Part shown: one piece after another, positions 1 to 8,304 of the stretch
Numbering within the stretch: position 1 is the stretch's first letter
Layout of the letters: each line of letters opens with the position of its first letter
Assembly: GCA_902786665.1 (NCBI GenBank)
Contig: CADADN010000043.1
Coordinates: forward strand, 1 to 37,568
Origin: an uncultured Prevotellaceae bacterium
GTDB lineage: Bacteria; Bacteroidota; Bacteroidia; Bacteroidales; Bacteroidaceae
DNA length: 37,568 nt
Reading direction: 5' to 3'
Notes under the pieces: model-generated
What the model saw: the letters and a program-made list of their open reading frames with translations, nothing else
Told to the model about the DNA's origin: nothing
Database searches by the model: none
Made by a program: the position numbers and the translations under genes

Positions 1-606
1 TACTTTAGCGAAGTCAAAGGCTTCACTTACGAAAGAGGTCATGAATACGTGCTGCGCGTGAAGCGGACTATTCTGGCCAATCCTCCCCAGGATGCCAGCA
101 ACCGTACATACGAACTGGTGCGCATCCTCGCCGACAAGAAAGTGGAAGAGGTGGCAGAGCCTGTGGAGAAAGAAGTAAAGAGCGAGGCCGACATAGAGTA
201 TGAGCAGCTGTGCCCGATAGAGAAGTATGCCATAGCCAAAGGAGGTGAATATCTGGTGGATGCCGATGGCAATGTGACATACGCCGATGGCACGCCAACA
301 CCCGAATTCGACAAGCATGCACGAATCTACTTGGAAAACATTCTCGACAAAAGCCACCCGCTATGGCAGGCAGGTGCCCGCTATATGGCGACATACGCCT
401 ACGTTCTTTCACCACTTACCGATGAGATACGCCTTGTGCCGAGCAATCGTTCTGCTGTCCTCTTCAAGAACGTACTTACCGATAGCGAGATGGCACACGT
501 ACAGCAAACGATGCCTCAGGGCGAGACGCTGCACTACGCCCTCATCTTATGCAATGTATACAAGCGTGCAATACAAAAAGTGGAGTTCACAATTAAGAAG
601 AAATAA
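1..606 (+). CDS. DUF4377-like protein, 3' part
   Basis: The reading frame is open from the first base of the window to a TAA at 604-606, so the true start lies upstream and only the last 201 residues are seen. The first visible residues (YFSEVKGFTYERGHEYVLRV) match the style of the DUF4377 domain: a short beta-rich segment with a GF-YE-G-Y-L-V pattern, found in secreted or lipoprotein-type proteins of Bacteroidota. After it come a Lys/Glu-rich linker and a roughly 130-residue C-terminal region that I do not recognise. No catalytic motif is visible. It converges on the response regulator gene, with 92 bp between the two stops. Function unknown; the family call is by pattern memory only. Confidence 0.7.
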   Translation, partial: YFSEVKGFTYERGHEYVLRVKRTILANPPQDASNRTYELVRILADKKVEEVAEPVEKEVKSEADIEYEQLCPIEKYAIAKGGEYLVDADGNVTYADGTPTPEFDKHARIYLENILDKSHPLWQAGARYMATYAYVLSPLTDEIRLVPSNRSAVLFKNVLTDSEMAHVQQTMPQGETLHYALILCNVYKRAIQKVEFTIKKK

Positions 607-698
607 AGTTTGGTTATACAAAGACGTACTCGTTGTGAAACAGATAAATCGGACTTCTTTTTCAGAACAATAGTCTCTTCTTGACCTGGTTCCCTTGC

Positions 699-1382
699 CT
701 ATCTATTATTCACCTCCAATCTATACCCGCGCTTTTTCAGCGACACGATGGAAATGGTGGGGTCGGGAGCGAGTGCTTTGCGGAGGTAGGTAATCTGAAC
801 ATTGAGGGCAAGAGAGTTGGCGTAGCTGTCGTTACCCCAGACGTTTTGTAGTATAGTATCACGCTCTACGGTCTGGCCGATATGGCCGGAAAGGATGGCA
901 AGGATTTCTGTCTGGCGGGCAGAGAGGTGGCGCACTGTGCCTGCATATTCTATCATGGAGAGGTTCTTATCGAAGATAGTTTGCCCTATGGTCATACGCG
1001 AAGGCAACGAAGGCTGGCGGTGTTCAAATCTCTCCTTAATCTTGGCAATGAGTTCTTCGGGATAGAACGGTTTAGGAATGTAGTCGTTGCCTTTCAAGTC
1101 GAATCCCTTCAAACGGTCGGCCTTTTCAGTTCGGTCGGTGAGGAAAAAGATAAGCACGTCGCGGTCGCGTTCACGGATGAGCCGTGCCAGTTCAAAGCCA
1201 TTCATTTCAGGCATGTTGATATCAAGCAGTACCATGTCGGGATGGACTGTTGGAAACATGTCCCACGCCAAGCGCCCGTTCTCGGCATAACTCACCTCAT
1301 AACCCTCCACCTCCAGAAACTTCCACAGGAATTCGGAGTTCTGGCGGTCATCGTCAACAAGCAATATCCTAATCTTTTCCAT
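699..1382 (-). CDS. OmpR-family response regulator
   Basis: This 227-residue protein has an N-terminal receiver domain (about 1-118) and a C-terminal winged-helix DNA-binding domain (about 128-225). The acidic pocket is D10-D11-D12, the phosphoacceptor is D54 (VLLDINMPEMNG), the switch threonine is T82 and the conserved lysine is K104 in IPKPF. The C-terminal RGYRLE is typical of OmpR/PhoB winged helices. It is the phosphorylation target of the kinase encoded immediately upstream; the two genes overlap by 14 bp (1369-1382), implying translational coupling. The 11-bp direct repeats at 2928-2970 are the likely binding site. Its closest well-known relatives by architecture are RprY-like regulators of Bacteroides; that assignment is inference. 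Confidence 0.95.
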   Translation of the reverse strand: MEKIRILLVDDDRQNSEFLWKFLEVEGYEVSYAENGRLAWDMFPTVHPDMVLLDINMPEMNGFELARLIRERDRDVLIFFLTDRTEKADRLKGFDLKGNDYIPKPFYPEELIAKIKERFEHRQPSLPSRMTIGQTIFDKNLSMIEYAGTVRHLSARQTEILAILSGHIGQTVERDTILQNVWGNDSYANSLALNVQITYLRKALAPDPTISIVSLKKRGYRLEVNNR

Positions 1383-2868
1383 CCGTCTGTGGTATTAATA
1401 TGGTGAATGTGGTGCCCTCTCCCTCGGTGCTCTCAAAAGCAATCGTGCCGCCATGTGCCTCAACCAGCAGTCTCACATAACTCAGTCCCAGGCCGATGCC
1501 GGGAATAGCCTTGTCTTTGGCCTTCTTGCTGCGGTAGAACTTATCAAACACATACTTTTGGTCGGTCTTTGCGATACCGATGCCATTGTCCTCCATGGTG
1601 ATTCGCAGTTGTCCGTCCATTCGCATCATATAGTCAATCCGGATAGTTAACGACTTCCCTGAGTATTTGATGGCATTCTCCAGCAGGTTGCACACGATGT
1701 TGGCCAAATGCATCCGGTCGGCTCTTATTTCGAAATCGTCCCGAGCCACGATTTCCATGCTCACTTCCTTGCCGTTGGGAATGTTTTGTTTGCTGATACA
1801 TTCCTCCATCAGTTCACGCAAATGAAAATCGGTCTTCACCAACGGTATCTCGGCGGCATCGCTGAATGTGATGTCGCGCAGTTTCGAGAAATACGAGGTC
1901 AGATTGTCCAGTTCATTGCACGAACTGGCAAGTATTCGCTGCTTGCTCTCCTCGTCCTGCATCATCCGCTCGTCACCCATGAACGACATGCACATCTTCA
2001 GCGTTGAGATAGGCCGTTTCAGTTCATGAATCATCGTGTGAATGAACTCCTGCCGGACAGTCTCGATATGCCTTTGCTTGCGGATGGTGAGGATTTGATA
2101 GACCAGACAGAAGATAAGGAAAAATGACAGTATGATGGTCATCAGCAGTGTATAGCCCATCCGCTTGATGACGGGTGACATGCTTATGGCAGTTTCCACC
2201 ACGACCTGCTGCCCCTCGAAAATGTCGTAAGGAAACGACACTGTCATTGCCGAATTCCAAATGGAGGTATGTAAATGCATCGACGGATGCCACACCATCG
2301 TGTCAGCTTTCACGGTTGTAATACCTTTTGCCATAATTCCCCGTGAGCGCAGGATGCTGTCGAGCCTTGCCACTTGGAATGGGTGTTGATGGTCTACGAT
2401 GAAACGGTTGAGTGCCTCCAGCACTTGATTGGTTCCATTGACTTCTTTGTTGTTACATGTAAACTTGAACAACTCCATACCTTCGGGCACTTCCGTCGGA
2501 TGTTTGTCACGGATTTTTGCAATGTATTCCAAAAGGTATTTGGAGCCATCTACACCTTTGGGAATGGAGAAAGAATGATTTAACGTGTCGATGACGAATA
2601 TCTCATAGGTCCACGTCTCAACGGCATTTTCCTCATTTTGGCCGTATGACATTCTGGACTGATTGCCGTAAATTCTCGGAGGGTGTGGCAAGTTCCTCCT
2701 GGCCGCCATCTCTTCTTTAGCACAGGCGATGATGGTGTCATACAATTCGGTTTTGTATTCCTCCAATGACAGTTGAAAACGGCTATACAGCCAATAGCCT
2801 TGCGCAATGCAATAGGCTATGATGACACAGATGGTCAGGCCGTGTATGAACTTGATTCTTCTTTCCAT
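1369..2868 (-). CDS. Membrane sensor histidine kinase
   Basis: This 499-residue kinase has a transmembrane helix at about 9-28, a periplasmic sensor region of about 205 residues with no recognisable domain, and a second helix at about 237-261. A HisKA dimerization helix follows with phosphoacceptor H281 (MIHELKRPI), then a HATPase domain with an N box (NIVCNLLENAIKYSG) and a G1 box (DNGIGIA). It autophosphorylates and passes phosphate to the OmpR-type regulator encoded just downstream with a 14-bp overlap. The arrangement matches RprX/RprY-like systems of Bacteroidota (family knowledge). It is transcribed divergently from the GLPGLI/TonB operon, which it probably controls through the regulator. 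The signal is unknown. Confidence 0.95.
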   Translation of the reverse strand: MERRIKFIHGLTICVIIAYCIAQGYWLYSRFQLSLEEYKTELYDTIIACAKEEMAARRNLPHPPRIYGNQSRMSYGQNEENAVETWTYEIFVIDTLNHSFSIPKGVDGSKYLLEYIAKIRDKHPTEVPEGMELFKFTCNNKEVNGTNQVLEALNRFIVDHQHPFQVARLDSILRSRGIMAKGITTVKADTMVWHPSMHLHTSIWNSAMTVSFPYDIFEGQQVVVETAISMSPVIKRMGYTLLMTIILSFFLIFCLVYQILTIRKQRHIETVRQEFIHTMIHELKRPISTLKMCMSFMGDERMMQDEESKQRILASSCNELDNLTSYFSKLRDITFSDAAEIPLVKTDFHLRELMEECISKQNIPNGKEVSMEIVARDDFEIRADRMHLANIVCNLLENAIKYSGKSLTIRIDYMMRMDGQLRITMEDNGIGIAKTDQKYVFDKFYRSKKAKDKAIPGIGLGLSYVRLLVEAHGGTIAFESTEGEGTTFTILIPQTDGKD

Positions 2869-2927
2869 ACTGCAATATTACACATTTTACACCGTACTAC
2901 GCCCGAAAGAATCCTAAAAATCCAAAA

Positions 2928-2970
2928 CAGTAATAATTCAGTAATAATTCTTAATCATTCAGTAATAATT
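2928..2970 (+). promoter_or_regulatory. Tandem 11-bp direct repeats, likely OmpR-type operator
   Basis: CAGTAATAATT occurs exactly at 2928-2938, 2939-2949 and 2960-2970. A degenerate copy (CTTAATCATT) fills 2950-2959. The 10-11-bp spacing puts every copy on the same face of the helix, as in PhoB/OmpR-family operators. The array ends just where the -33 region of the GLPGLI promoter should start (-7 element at 2998-3005). The repeats are seen directly; recognition by the adjacent response regulator is inferred. Confidence 0.65.
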
Positions 2971-2997
2971 TTTTTCGCCTACAAGCCATAATCGCCA

Positions 2998-3005
2998 TAG
3001 TTTTG
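2998..3005 (+). promoter_or_regulatory. -7 promoter element for the GLPGLI/TonB operon
   Basis: TAGTTTTG matches the Bacteroidota primary-sigma -7 consensus TAnnTTTG. It predicts a transcript start near 3012 and a leader of about 100 nt before the ATG at 3113. The tandem repeats at 2928-2970 sit directly upstream, in an activator position. Confidence 0.6.
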
Positions 3006-3112
3006 CAACTGCGATTCATGCGCAAGCCGATAGCAGCGCCAATTCATTTGAGCTATGCCGAGGCGCAGCCATAAATCGGTATTTGCAAATTCCAATTTTA
3101 ACACAAACTGAT

Positions 3113-4012
3113 ATGAAGAAAAGAGTATTATCCATCGCCCTCGCCTCTGCCCTTGTCGGCACCATGATGGCACAAGAAGTGGAGCACAGGAAGGAAGTGT
3201 ATGTCATCAAGGCTGGCAAGACCGTAGGTATCAACACAGGCACCCCCGTGGAGCAAAAGGAAATCGGCAAGGCAGTCATGGAGTTCATGTACGACTACAA
3301 GTACCTGACCGACACCACCGACGTGACTCGGAATGAGACCGACCGAATGACGCTGCAAGTGGCTTACGGTATGTCGAAGTTCACGAGTTTCCGGGCCATG
3401 CAGATTGATTCCCTGATACGTGTCTCCACACCCGAACAAATCAGTGCCAACCCAGAAAGTTATGTGGGAGGCGAAACCTTCAGCATCTACAAAAACTATC
3501 CGCTGGGGCGCTTCACTGTCACCGACAAGGTTTCCACCGACTGGTTCCTCTACGAAGAGGACATCCCTGTGCAGGAATGGACGCTGACCGATGAAACACA
3601 CGAGATTTTGGGGTACGAATGCAAGAGTGCCGTATGTGAGTTTCGTGGTCGCAAGTGGACGGCATTCTACACCGATTCAGTGCCCGTCGCCGATGGCCCA
3701 TGGAAGTTTGGTGGCCTGCCGGGGTTCATCATGCAGGTCTATGACGAGGGCAGGCAATATGAGTTCACCTGTGTGGGCATCAACTCAAAGGCCGACCGTG
3801 CCATCACCATGCCTGATGTGCCTTTCAATAAAACCACACGTGCCAAGTTCTATGCCACCAAATACCGCTGCGATGTTGACCCCTTTGCCTATATGATGAA
3901 TGTGAATGGTGTCAATGTGGAAGTGAAAGGTCCCGACGGTCAGCCACGAACAGACCTCACCCAACCCCGAACTCTTGATTTCGACTACATCGAACGAGAT
4001 TGGAGGCAATGA
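3113..4012 (+). CDS. GLPGLI family secreted protein
   Basis: This is a 299-residue protein starting MKKRVLSIALASALVGTMMA, a clear signal peptide. That is why the ATG at 3113 is preferred over the in-frame one at 3083. The signature GGLPGFI lies about two-thirds along, followed by a beta-rich tail, as in the GLPGLI family (TIGR01200) of Bacteroidota. Family function is not established; members are exported and very often sit beside a TonB-type outer-membrane protein, as here. The stop at 4012 and the next ATG at 4017 are 4 bp apart, so the two are co-translated. Regulation is probably by the divergent two-component pair through the 2928-2970 repeats. Confidence 0.9.
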   Translation: MKKRVLSIALASALVGTMMAQEVEHRKEVYVIKAGKTVGINTGTPVEQKEIGKAVMEFMYDYKYLTDTTDVTRNETDRMTLQVAYGMSKFTSFRAMQIDSLIRVSTPEQISANPESYVGGETFSIYKNYPLGRFTVTDKVSTDWFLYEEDIPVQEWTLTDETHEILGYECKSAVCEFRGRKWTAFYTDSVPVADGPWKFGGLPGFIMQVYDEGRQYEFTCVGINSKADRAITMPDVPFNKTTRAKFYATKYRCDVDPFAYMMNVNGVNVEVKGPDGQPRTDLTQPRTLDFDYIERDWRQ

Positions 4013-4016
4013 TCCG

Positions 4017-6569
4017 ATGAAGCGATTCAACATCCTTTTTTTATATTTGTGTCTAAATCTGACCCTCTGCCACGGTCAGGAGAATTCCGTCGTCGGCATC
4101 GTAACCGATGAGGAAAGTGGCGGCCCTGTGGCGGGTGCCATCGTGCAAGTCGTTGGCGGGAAAGTCTATGCCATCACGGACAAGGACGGGCGTTTTTCCC
4201 TGAAAGGCGAGACATCGCAAATCCGCGTGCAGTCGATGGGTTACCGCAGCATAGTAGTAGATGTTGCTGAAGGGCCGATGAACATCAAGATGAAGCCGGA
4301 GGCCACACAACTGAAGGACGTTATCGTCAAGGCTCCCGACATCATCCAGAAAAGCGACACGCTGGTCTATTCCATGAGCAAATGGGCGCATGAGCAAGAC
4401 CGCAACATCGCCGACGTGCTGCGCCGGTTACCCGGTGTGGAAGTGGCGAAGGACGGAACCGTCAAGTACAACGGCGAGCCTATCAACAAATTCTATATCG
4501 ACGGCTCTGACTTTGTGAACGACCGCTACGGCGTGGCCACCAATAACATCTCTCCTGACGACGTGGCCAGCGTGGAGATTATGGAGAACCACCAGCCCGT
4601 GAAGGTGCTTGAGGGACTGGAGTTCTCACAGCAAGCCGGACTGAACATCAAACTTAAAGAAGCCGCCCGTGCCCGCTGGATTGGAATTCTGAATGGCGGC
4701 ATGGGTGCCGAGCCTCTGCTCTACGACGCATCCCTGTTTGCCATGCGCATTGCCAGGAAATGGCAGAACATGGAGACATTGCGACTGAACGACACTGGAT
4801 GGAACCCCAGCAGTCAGAGCCAGAGGCACACTGACTACGCTCTCCTCAACAGTGGCTATAATGACAATCCGTGGCCTGATTATATCGCTATCGGCACCAC
4901 TTCTGCACCGCTCGACGAACTGCGCACCCGTGACAATCTTTCGTTTCTGGCACAGTCAAGCAATGCCCGCCACGTAGCCGACGGCTTTGATGTCAAGTTG
5001 AATGCCACGTATCAGGCCGACCGCTTGGATTTCGCCAATACCTGCACCACTCGCTATTTCGACAAGAACATCCCCTCGTTCTTAGAGCAGAACACGATGC
5101 GTAGCCATGAACACCAACTAAACGGCGAATGGTCACTGCAACTGAATCGACGCAATAACTATCTGAAGGACAATCTCAGCGTGGATGCCCTGTGGAATCG
5201 TGCTGCGTCTGCCGTCAGCGGTACGCAATCATTACGGCAACAGTCCGACCTCCCTGCCCTCGACATCACCAACGATTTGCAACTGGTTCGCCGAATTGAC
5301 AGCCGCCTACTGACCATCTCGTCGCACAACCGCTACTCACATCAGCCCCATTCGCTTGCTACCGACAGCATTCTGCAAGACCTCACCATCGATGATTTCC
5401 GTTCTGTTACTGAAGCACGCTACGGCTGTATTCTGCGTCGTTGGTCGTTCTACGCCCGTGGTGGCATCGACCTCAACCTGCACCGTTTTCAAAGCAGTCT
5501 CGGTGGTCTTATGCTGCCAGACTATCCTTTAGAGGGCCGTCGAGACTTCACCGTCCTCAAAACTTACGTCTCGCCTGAAGCCCGTTATCAGCACCATCGC
5601 TGGTGGCTGACACTCTCGCTGCCCATTGGCTACTATTATTATCATGTGGCAGACCGACTGGCCGACACCTCTAACAGTAAGCACTTTGTGTCCGTCTCGC
5701 CGATGGTCTATGTTCGCCACCAACTCACGGCCAAGACCGACCTCTCCGCTTATCTCAACTACAGCCTCCAGCCAGTCACGCCAAGCAGTTACACGCAAAC
5801 CGTCATCATGTCCGACTTCCGAAACCTCACCTTTCAGACACCATCCGCAGAAAGCATGCGGCAACGTTCGGCTTTCGTCAGACTGCGCTACCGAAACCCC
5901 ATCACCTCGCTCTTTGTCAACCTTTCTGTCAAATACCAACAGGACTATCAGCCCCTGATGCAAAACCAATTGTTTATCGGCGACCGTATTCTTACCGAGT
6001 TTGTCGCCTGTGGGAACGATATCTCCGTCACTCAACTCAATGGCGGCATCAGCAAAGGTCTTTGGTCAGCCAAAATCACCGTAGGCATTGATGCGTCTCT
6101 TGGACACTCCAGTGCCAAGATGATGCGACAGAATGTTGAACAGCCTTACAACTCTACTTTCATCACCCTTGCGCCCAAGTTCACTGGCAAATTCACCCGT
6201 TGGCTCTCCACTGACTATCGCCTGACTTACACAAACAATCAATACAAGGTCGATGCAGTAAAGGCCATCCACAATGCTTTGCGACAAAACCTCTCCGTTA
6301 CGTTCCTGCCTACCGACCAGTGGCATATTGCTTTCGGCGCAGAGCATTACTACACGCGCTTCTCCACCGACCAGACCGCCAGCATCACTTTCCTCGACGC
6401 CTCTGTCCGCTGGCTCCTTTCCAAACGCATTGACCTCGCTTTTGTAGCCAGCAATCTCCTTGACGAGACGGACTATCGTTACACCTCCTTCGGCTCCCTC
6501 TCAGAATCTTTCTATTCCTTCAACATACGACCAAGAAACATTATTATCAAAATGCAAATCAAAATATAG
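4017..6569 (+). CDS. TonB-type outer-membrane receptor with CarboxypepD_reg-like N-terminus
   Basis: This 850-residue protein begins at MKRFNILFLYLCLNLTLCHG (signal peptide); the in-frame ATG at 3975 lies inside the GLPGLI gene and would hide the signal. Residues of about 20-95 form a carboxypeptidase-regulatory-like beta sandwich (VVGIVTDEESGGPVAGA, then DKDGRFSLKG). A plug-like region follows (ADVLRRLPGVEV, INKFYIDGSDF), then a long beta-barrel ending in alternating aromatic strands. No SusD partner is present. It probably works with the GLPGLI protein just upstream; the pairing is common in Bacteroidota, but the ligand is unknown. Peptide or metal transport is possible; nothing in the sequence decides it. 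Confidence 0.88.
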   Translation: MKRFNILFLYLCLNLTLCHGQENSVVGIVTDEESGGPVAGAIVQVVGGKVYAITDKDGRFSLKGETSQIRVQSMGYRSIVVDVAEGPMNIKMKPEATQLKDVIVKAPDIIQKSDTLVYSMSKWAHEQDRNIADVLRRLPGVEVAKDGTVKYNGEPINKFYIDGSDFVNDRYGVATNNISPDDVASVEIMENHQPVKVLEGLEFSQQAGLNIKLKEAARARWIGILNGGMGAEPLLYDASLFAMRIARKWQNMETLRLNDTGWNPSSQSQRHTDYALLNSGYNDNPWPDYIAIGTTSAPLDELRTRDNLSFLAQSSNARHVADGFDVKLNATYQADRLDFANTCTTRYFDKNIPSFLEQNTMRSHEHQLNGEWSLQLNRRNNYLKDNLSVDALWNRAASAVSGTQSLRQQSDLPALDITNDLQLVRRIDSRLLTISSHNRYSHQPHSLATDSILQDLTIDDFRSVTEARYGCILRRWSFYARGGIDLNLHRFQSSLGGLMLPDYPLEGRRDFTVLKTYVSPEARYQHHRWWLTLSLPIGYYYYHVADRLADTSNSKHFVSVSPMVYVRHQLTAKTDLSAYLNYSLQPVTPSSYTQTVIMSDFRNLTFQTPSAESMRQRSAFVRLRYRNPITSLFVNLSVKYQQDYQPLMQNQLFIGDRILTEFVACGNDISVTQLNGGISKGLWSAKITVGIDASLGHSSAKMMRQNVEQPYNSTFITLAPKFTGKFTRWLSTDYRLTYTNNQYKVDAVKAIHNALRQNLSVTFLPTDQWHIAFGAEHYYTRFSTDQTASITFLDASVRWLLSKRIDLAFVASNLLDETDYRYTSFGSLSESFYSFNIRPRNIIIKMQIKI

Positions 6570-6641
6570 TAACGAAGCAAATGAAGCAACGAAATGAAAA
6601 ACGATCCGTTTCTTCTGCTTGTAAAATGAAATGACAAACTG

Positions 6642-6662
6642 GGCCACTTTAAAAAGTCGGCC
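6642..6662. other. Inverted repeat near the left edge of the mobile segment
   Basis: GGCC at 6642 and 6659-6662 flank ACTT...AAGT arms, giving a small imperfect hairpin about 75 bp after the TonB receptor stop. There is no T-run, so a classic terminator is unlikely. It lies where host sequence seems to give way to the low-GC element; it may be an end or scar, but no matching copy was found at the right side. Confidence 0.3.
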
Positions 6663-6758
6663 TAATCAACCACTGTAGGGGCATACTTTATGTATTTAAT
6701 TTTATTGTCATATGGCAAGAGCCATCGGTGGTTGTGTGGAAAAAAGATGCAACTAAGA

Positions 6759-6833
6759 ATGAAAATGAACAGTAAAAAACAACAGGAAAAGGAACCATTC
6801 TCAATGATGAGCAAAGTGGAAAATGGCAGTTGA
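6759..6833 (+). CDS. Possible 24-residue ORF (doubtful)
   Basis: An ATG at 6759 opens a 24-residue frame (MKMNSKKQQEKEPFSMMSKV...) ending at TGA 6831-6833, just before the first iteron set. It is Lys/Glu/Gln-rich with no known motif, and it could be a small peptide, a gene remnant or chance. The remaining sequence from 6570 to 7152 shows only the hairpin at 6642, the iterons at 6849 and a promoter at 6988. Confidence 0.2.
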   Translation: MKMNSKKQQEKEPFSMMSKVENGS

Positions 6834-6848
6834 GGTTAAGGCCATGAA

Positions 6849-6926
6849 GTGTTCAAAACCCGACAAAAGTGTTCAAAACCCGACAAATAGGTGTTCAAAA
6901 CCCGACAAATAGGTGTTCAAAACCCC
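6849..6926 (+). repeat. Iteron set 1 (four ~22-bp direct repeats)
   Basis: GTGTTCAAAACCCGACAAA occurs at 6849, 6869 and 6891, with a truncated fourth copy (GTGTTCAAAACCCC) at 6913. The spacings are 20, 22 and 22 bp. The pattern is that of plasmid replication iterons or of repressor sites. It stands about 60 bp before the promoter at 6988, yet the gene downstream is a small HTH protein rather than a Rep protein. The sequence is unrelated to iteron set 2 at 11350. Confidence 0.8.
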
Positions 6927-6987
6927 ATTTTTTATCTAAAAAAGAGCGTTTAACTTTTTTTATCTTTCATATCCTTCCTGTTTTTCC

Positions 6988-6995
6988 TAATTTTG
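6988..6995 (+). promoter_or_regulatory. -7 promoter element before the DUF3853-like gene
   Basis: TAATTTTG fits the Bacteroidota TAnnTTTG -7 consensus and continues as TAATTTTGCATC, identical to the element before the rep gene at 11527. The start of transcription would be near 7002, leaving a leader of about 150 nt before the ATG at 7153. Confidence 0.5.
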
Positions 6996-7152
6996 CATCA
7001 ACGGCATTGCCTTTATTGGCATCTTTGATATGTCGAAAAATTGCCGACATCGGTGCTTGCACGCAAGCAAAAAACGTGTGGCATTTGGTGTGCGATGTTT
7101 GGGAAGTTGAAAACCGGGAGAGGGTGCACCAATCTCCCATAATAGTAAAAAT

Positions 7153-7548
7153 ATGGAAGGTAGAACTGAAGACATGTTGAACATGTCGCTTGGTGAGATG
7201 ACCATTGAGGAGTTCACGCCAATACTAAGAAATATCATCTCTGATGAATTCTCAAAATGCAGCAAGGCAATGGCGCTTCCTGCTGACACCAGTGGTCTTG
7301 ATGGTGATTTTGCAGAGAGATTTTATGAAAATCCGAGAATGTATGTCATTGGCATGGAAGGATTGGCGAAGTTCCTCCATTGTAGCGTAAGGACTGCATA
7401 CACATATTTGAAGAGTGGGAAGTACGACGCCGCCATCCATAAGTTTGGCAGGAAATACGTCATAGACAAGAAAATGTTTGAGGAAATACATTTCAAGACA
7501 AGCAAATTTGGAAACAGACGTATCCGTTATGGCAATCTCAACAAATGA
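7153..7548 (+). CDS. Small helix-turn-helix protein, DUF3853-like
   Basis: This 131-residue protein has a C-terminal half with the pattern GLAKFLHCSVRTAYTYLKSG...AIHKFGRKYVID. That is an excisionase/MerR-like helix-turn-helix (about 74-95) followed by a beta wing, as in DUF3853 proteins carried by Bacteroidota conjugative and mobilizable elements (family knowledge; assignment by pattern). The N-terminal 60 residues contain TIEEFTPILRNIISDEF, probably an amphipathic helix. It probably binds DNA within the element, as excision/recombination directionality factor, copy-control protein or repressor. The iterons at 6849 are a candidate site. It is the first gene of the mobile segment. Confidence 0.65.
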   Translation: MEGRTEDMLNMSLGEMTIEEFTPILRNIISDEFSKCSKAMALPADTSGLDGDFAERFYENPRMYVIGMEGLAKFLHCSVRTAYTYLKSGKYDAAIHKFGRKYVIDKKMFEEIHFKTSKFGNRRIRYGNLNK

Positions 7549-7726
7549 ACTGTTCTGATAAATGACCAACTCTGACAAAATCTGTCGGAACACTTGTTTT
7601 ATCGATGAAATCTGGAAAATTTTATCAAATCGAAATCAAAGGTGAAGTGGATTATGAAAATACGGATTCCAAAAATAAAGCGGCTTTTAGTGTGTCATCG
7701 ATGTCATCTCCCAAACCAGTGAGGAT

Positions 7727-8299
7727 ATGGCACGACCACCAATCGTATGGACGGATGAAATGTTGGAAGATTTCATCACGTCATATCCCGTCATGTCCAA
7801 TAAGGATCTTGCTGAAAGATTCAAGGTAAGTTTGAACACCGTTCGCCGCAAGGCCAAGGAAATGCATCTTTACAAGTCACCGCTATATCAATCACGCGGC
7901 AAAACCATCGAGACAGTCAAAGAAATGCATGGCAGATATACGGCGAAGGAGATGGCGAAGGAGACAGGTGTGAGTACACGTACCGTTTACCGTATCTGCC
8001 ATCAGCACAACTTGGAACTTGGCAAGAAAGAAAAAAGCAAGATTTATAGTCTGGCCGCAAAAAGAATGCTCGATCGAGAACGCCACAAAAAATCATGGGG
8101 GCTTGAGTCAAGCACATTACGATTGATAGGCAAAAGTAAACCGAGGACTGATACAATCAAAGAATTGATAAGCCATGGCTATATCGCCATCAAAGGGAGT
8201 GCTTCAATATATTATAGCAGTAGCATGACGAGGTATAAGGAGCTTGAAAAAAAAGCTGAAGCCTATGGCCTGAAGTTCTTGCTTTGGTGGGAAGGATAG
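7727..8299 (+). CDS. Protein with two helix-turn-helix motifs, mobile-element associated
   Basis: This 190-residue basic protein carries two HTH motifs in tandem: about 24-47 (SNKDLAERFKVSLNTVRRKA) and about 71-93 (YTAKEMAKETGVSTRTVYRI). Each resembles the resolvase/transposase-type HTH_23/HTH_7 fold. A Lys/Arg-rich middle and a C-terminal region ending in LKFLLWWEG follow. No catalytic domain is present, so it is not a complete transposase or recombinase. It may be a DNA-binding accessory protein of the element or the N-terminal remnant of a larger enzyme. A GAGG sequence precedes the ATG. The 178 bp between it and the previous gene hold nothing I can name. It converges on the relaxase gene with 5 bp between stops. 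Confidence 0.55.
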   Translation: MARPPIVWTDEMLEDFITSYPVMSNKDLAERFKVSLNTVRRKAKEMHLYKSPLYQSRGKTIETVKEMHGRYTAKEMAKETGVSTRTVYRICHQHNLELGKKEKSKIYSLAAKRMLDRERHKKSWGLESSTLRLIGKSKPRTDTIKELISHGYIAIKGSASIYYSSSMTRYKELEKKAEAYGLKFLLWWEG

Positions 8300-8304
8300 A
8301 ATCA

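Noticed and set aside
7605-7829. A 74-residue ORF overlapping the two-HTH gene
   Set aside because: The second half is a frame-shifted reading of the HTH gene; the first half is short with no recognisable content.
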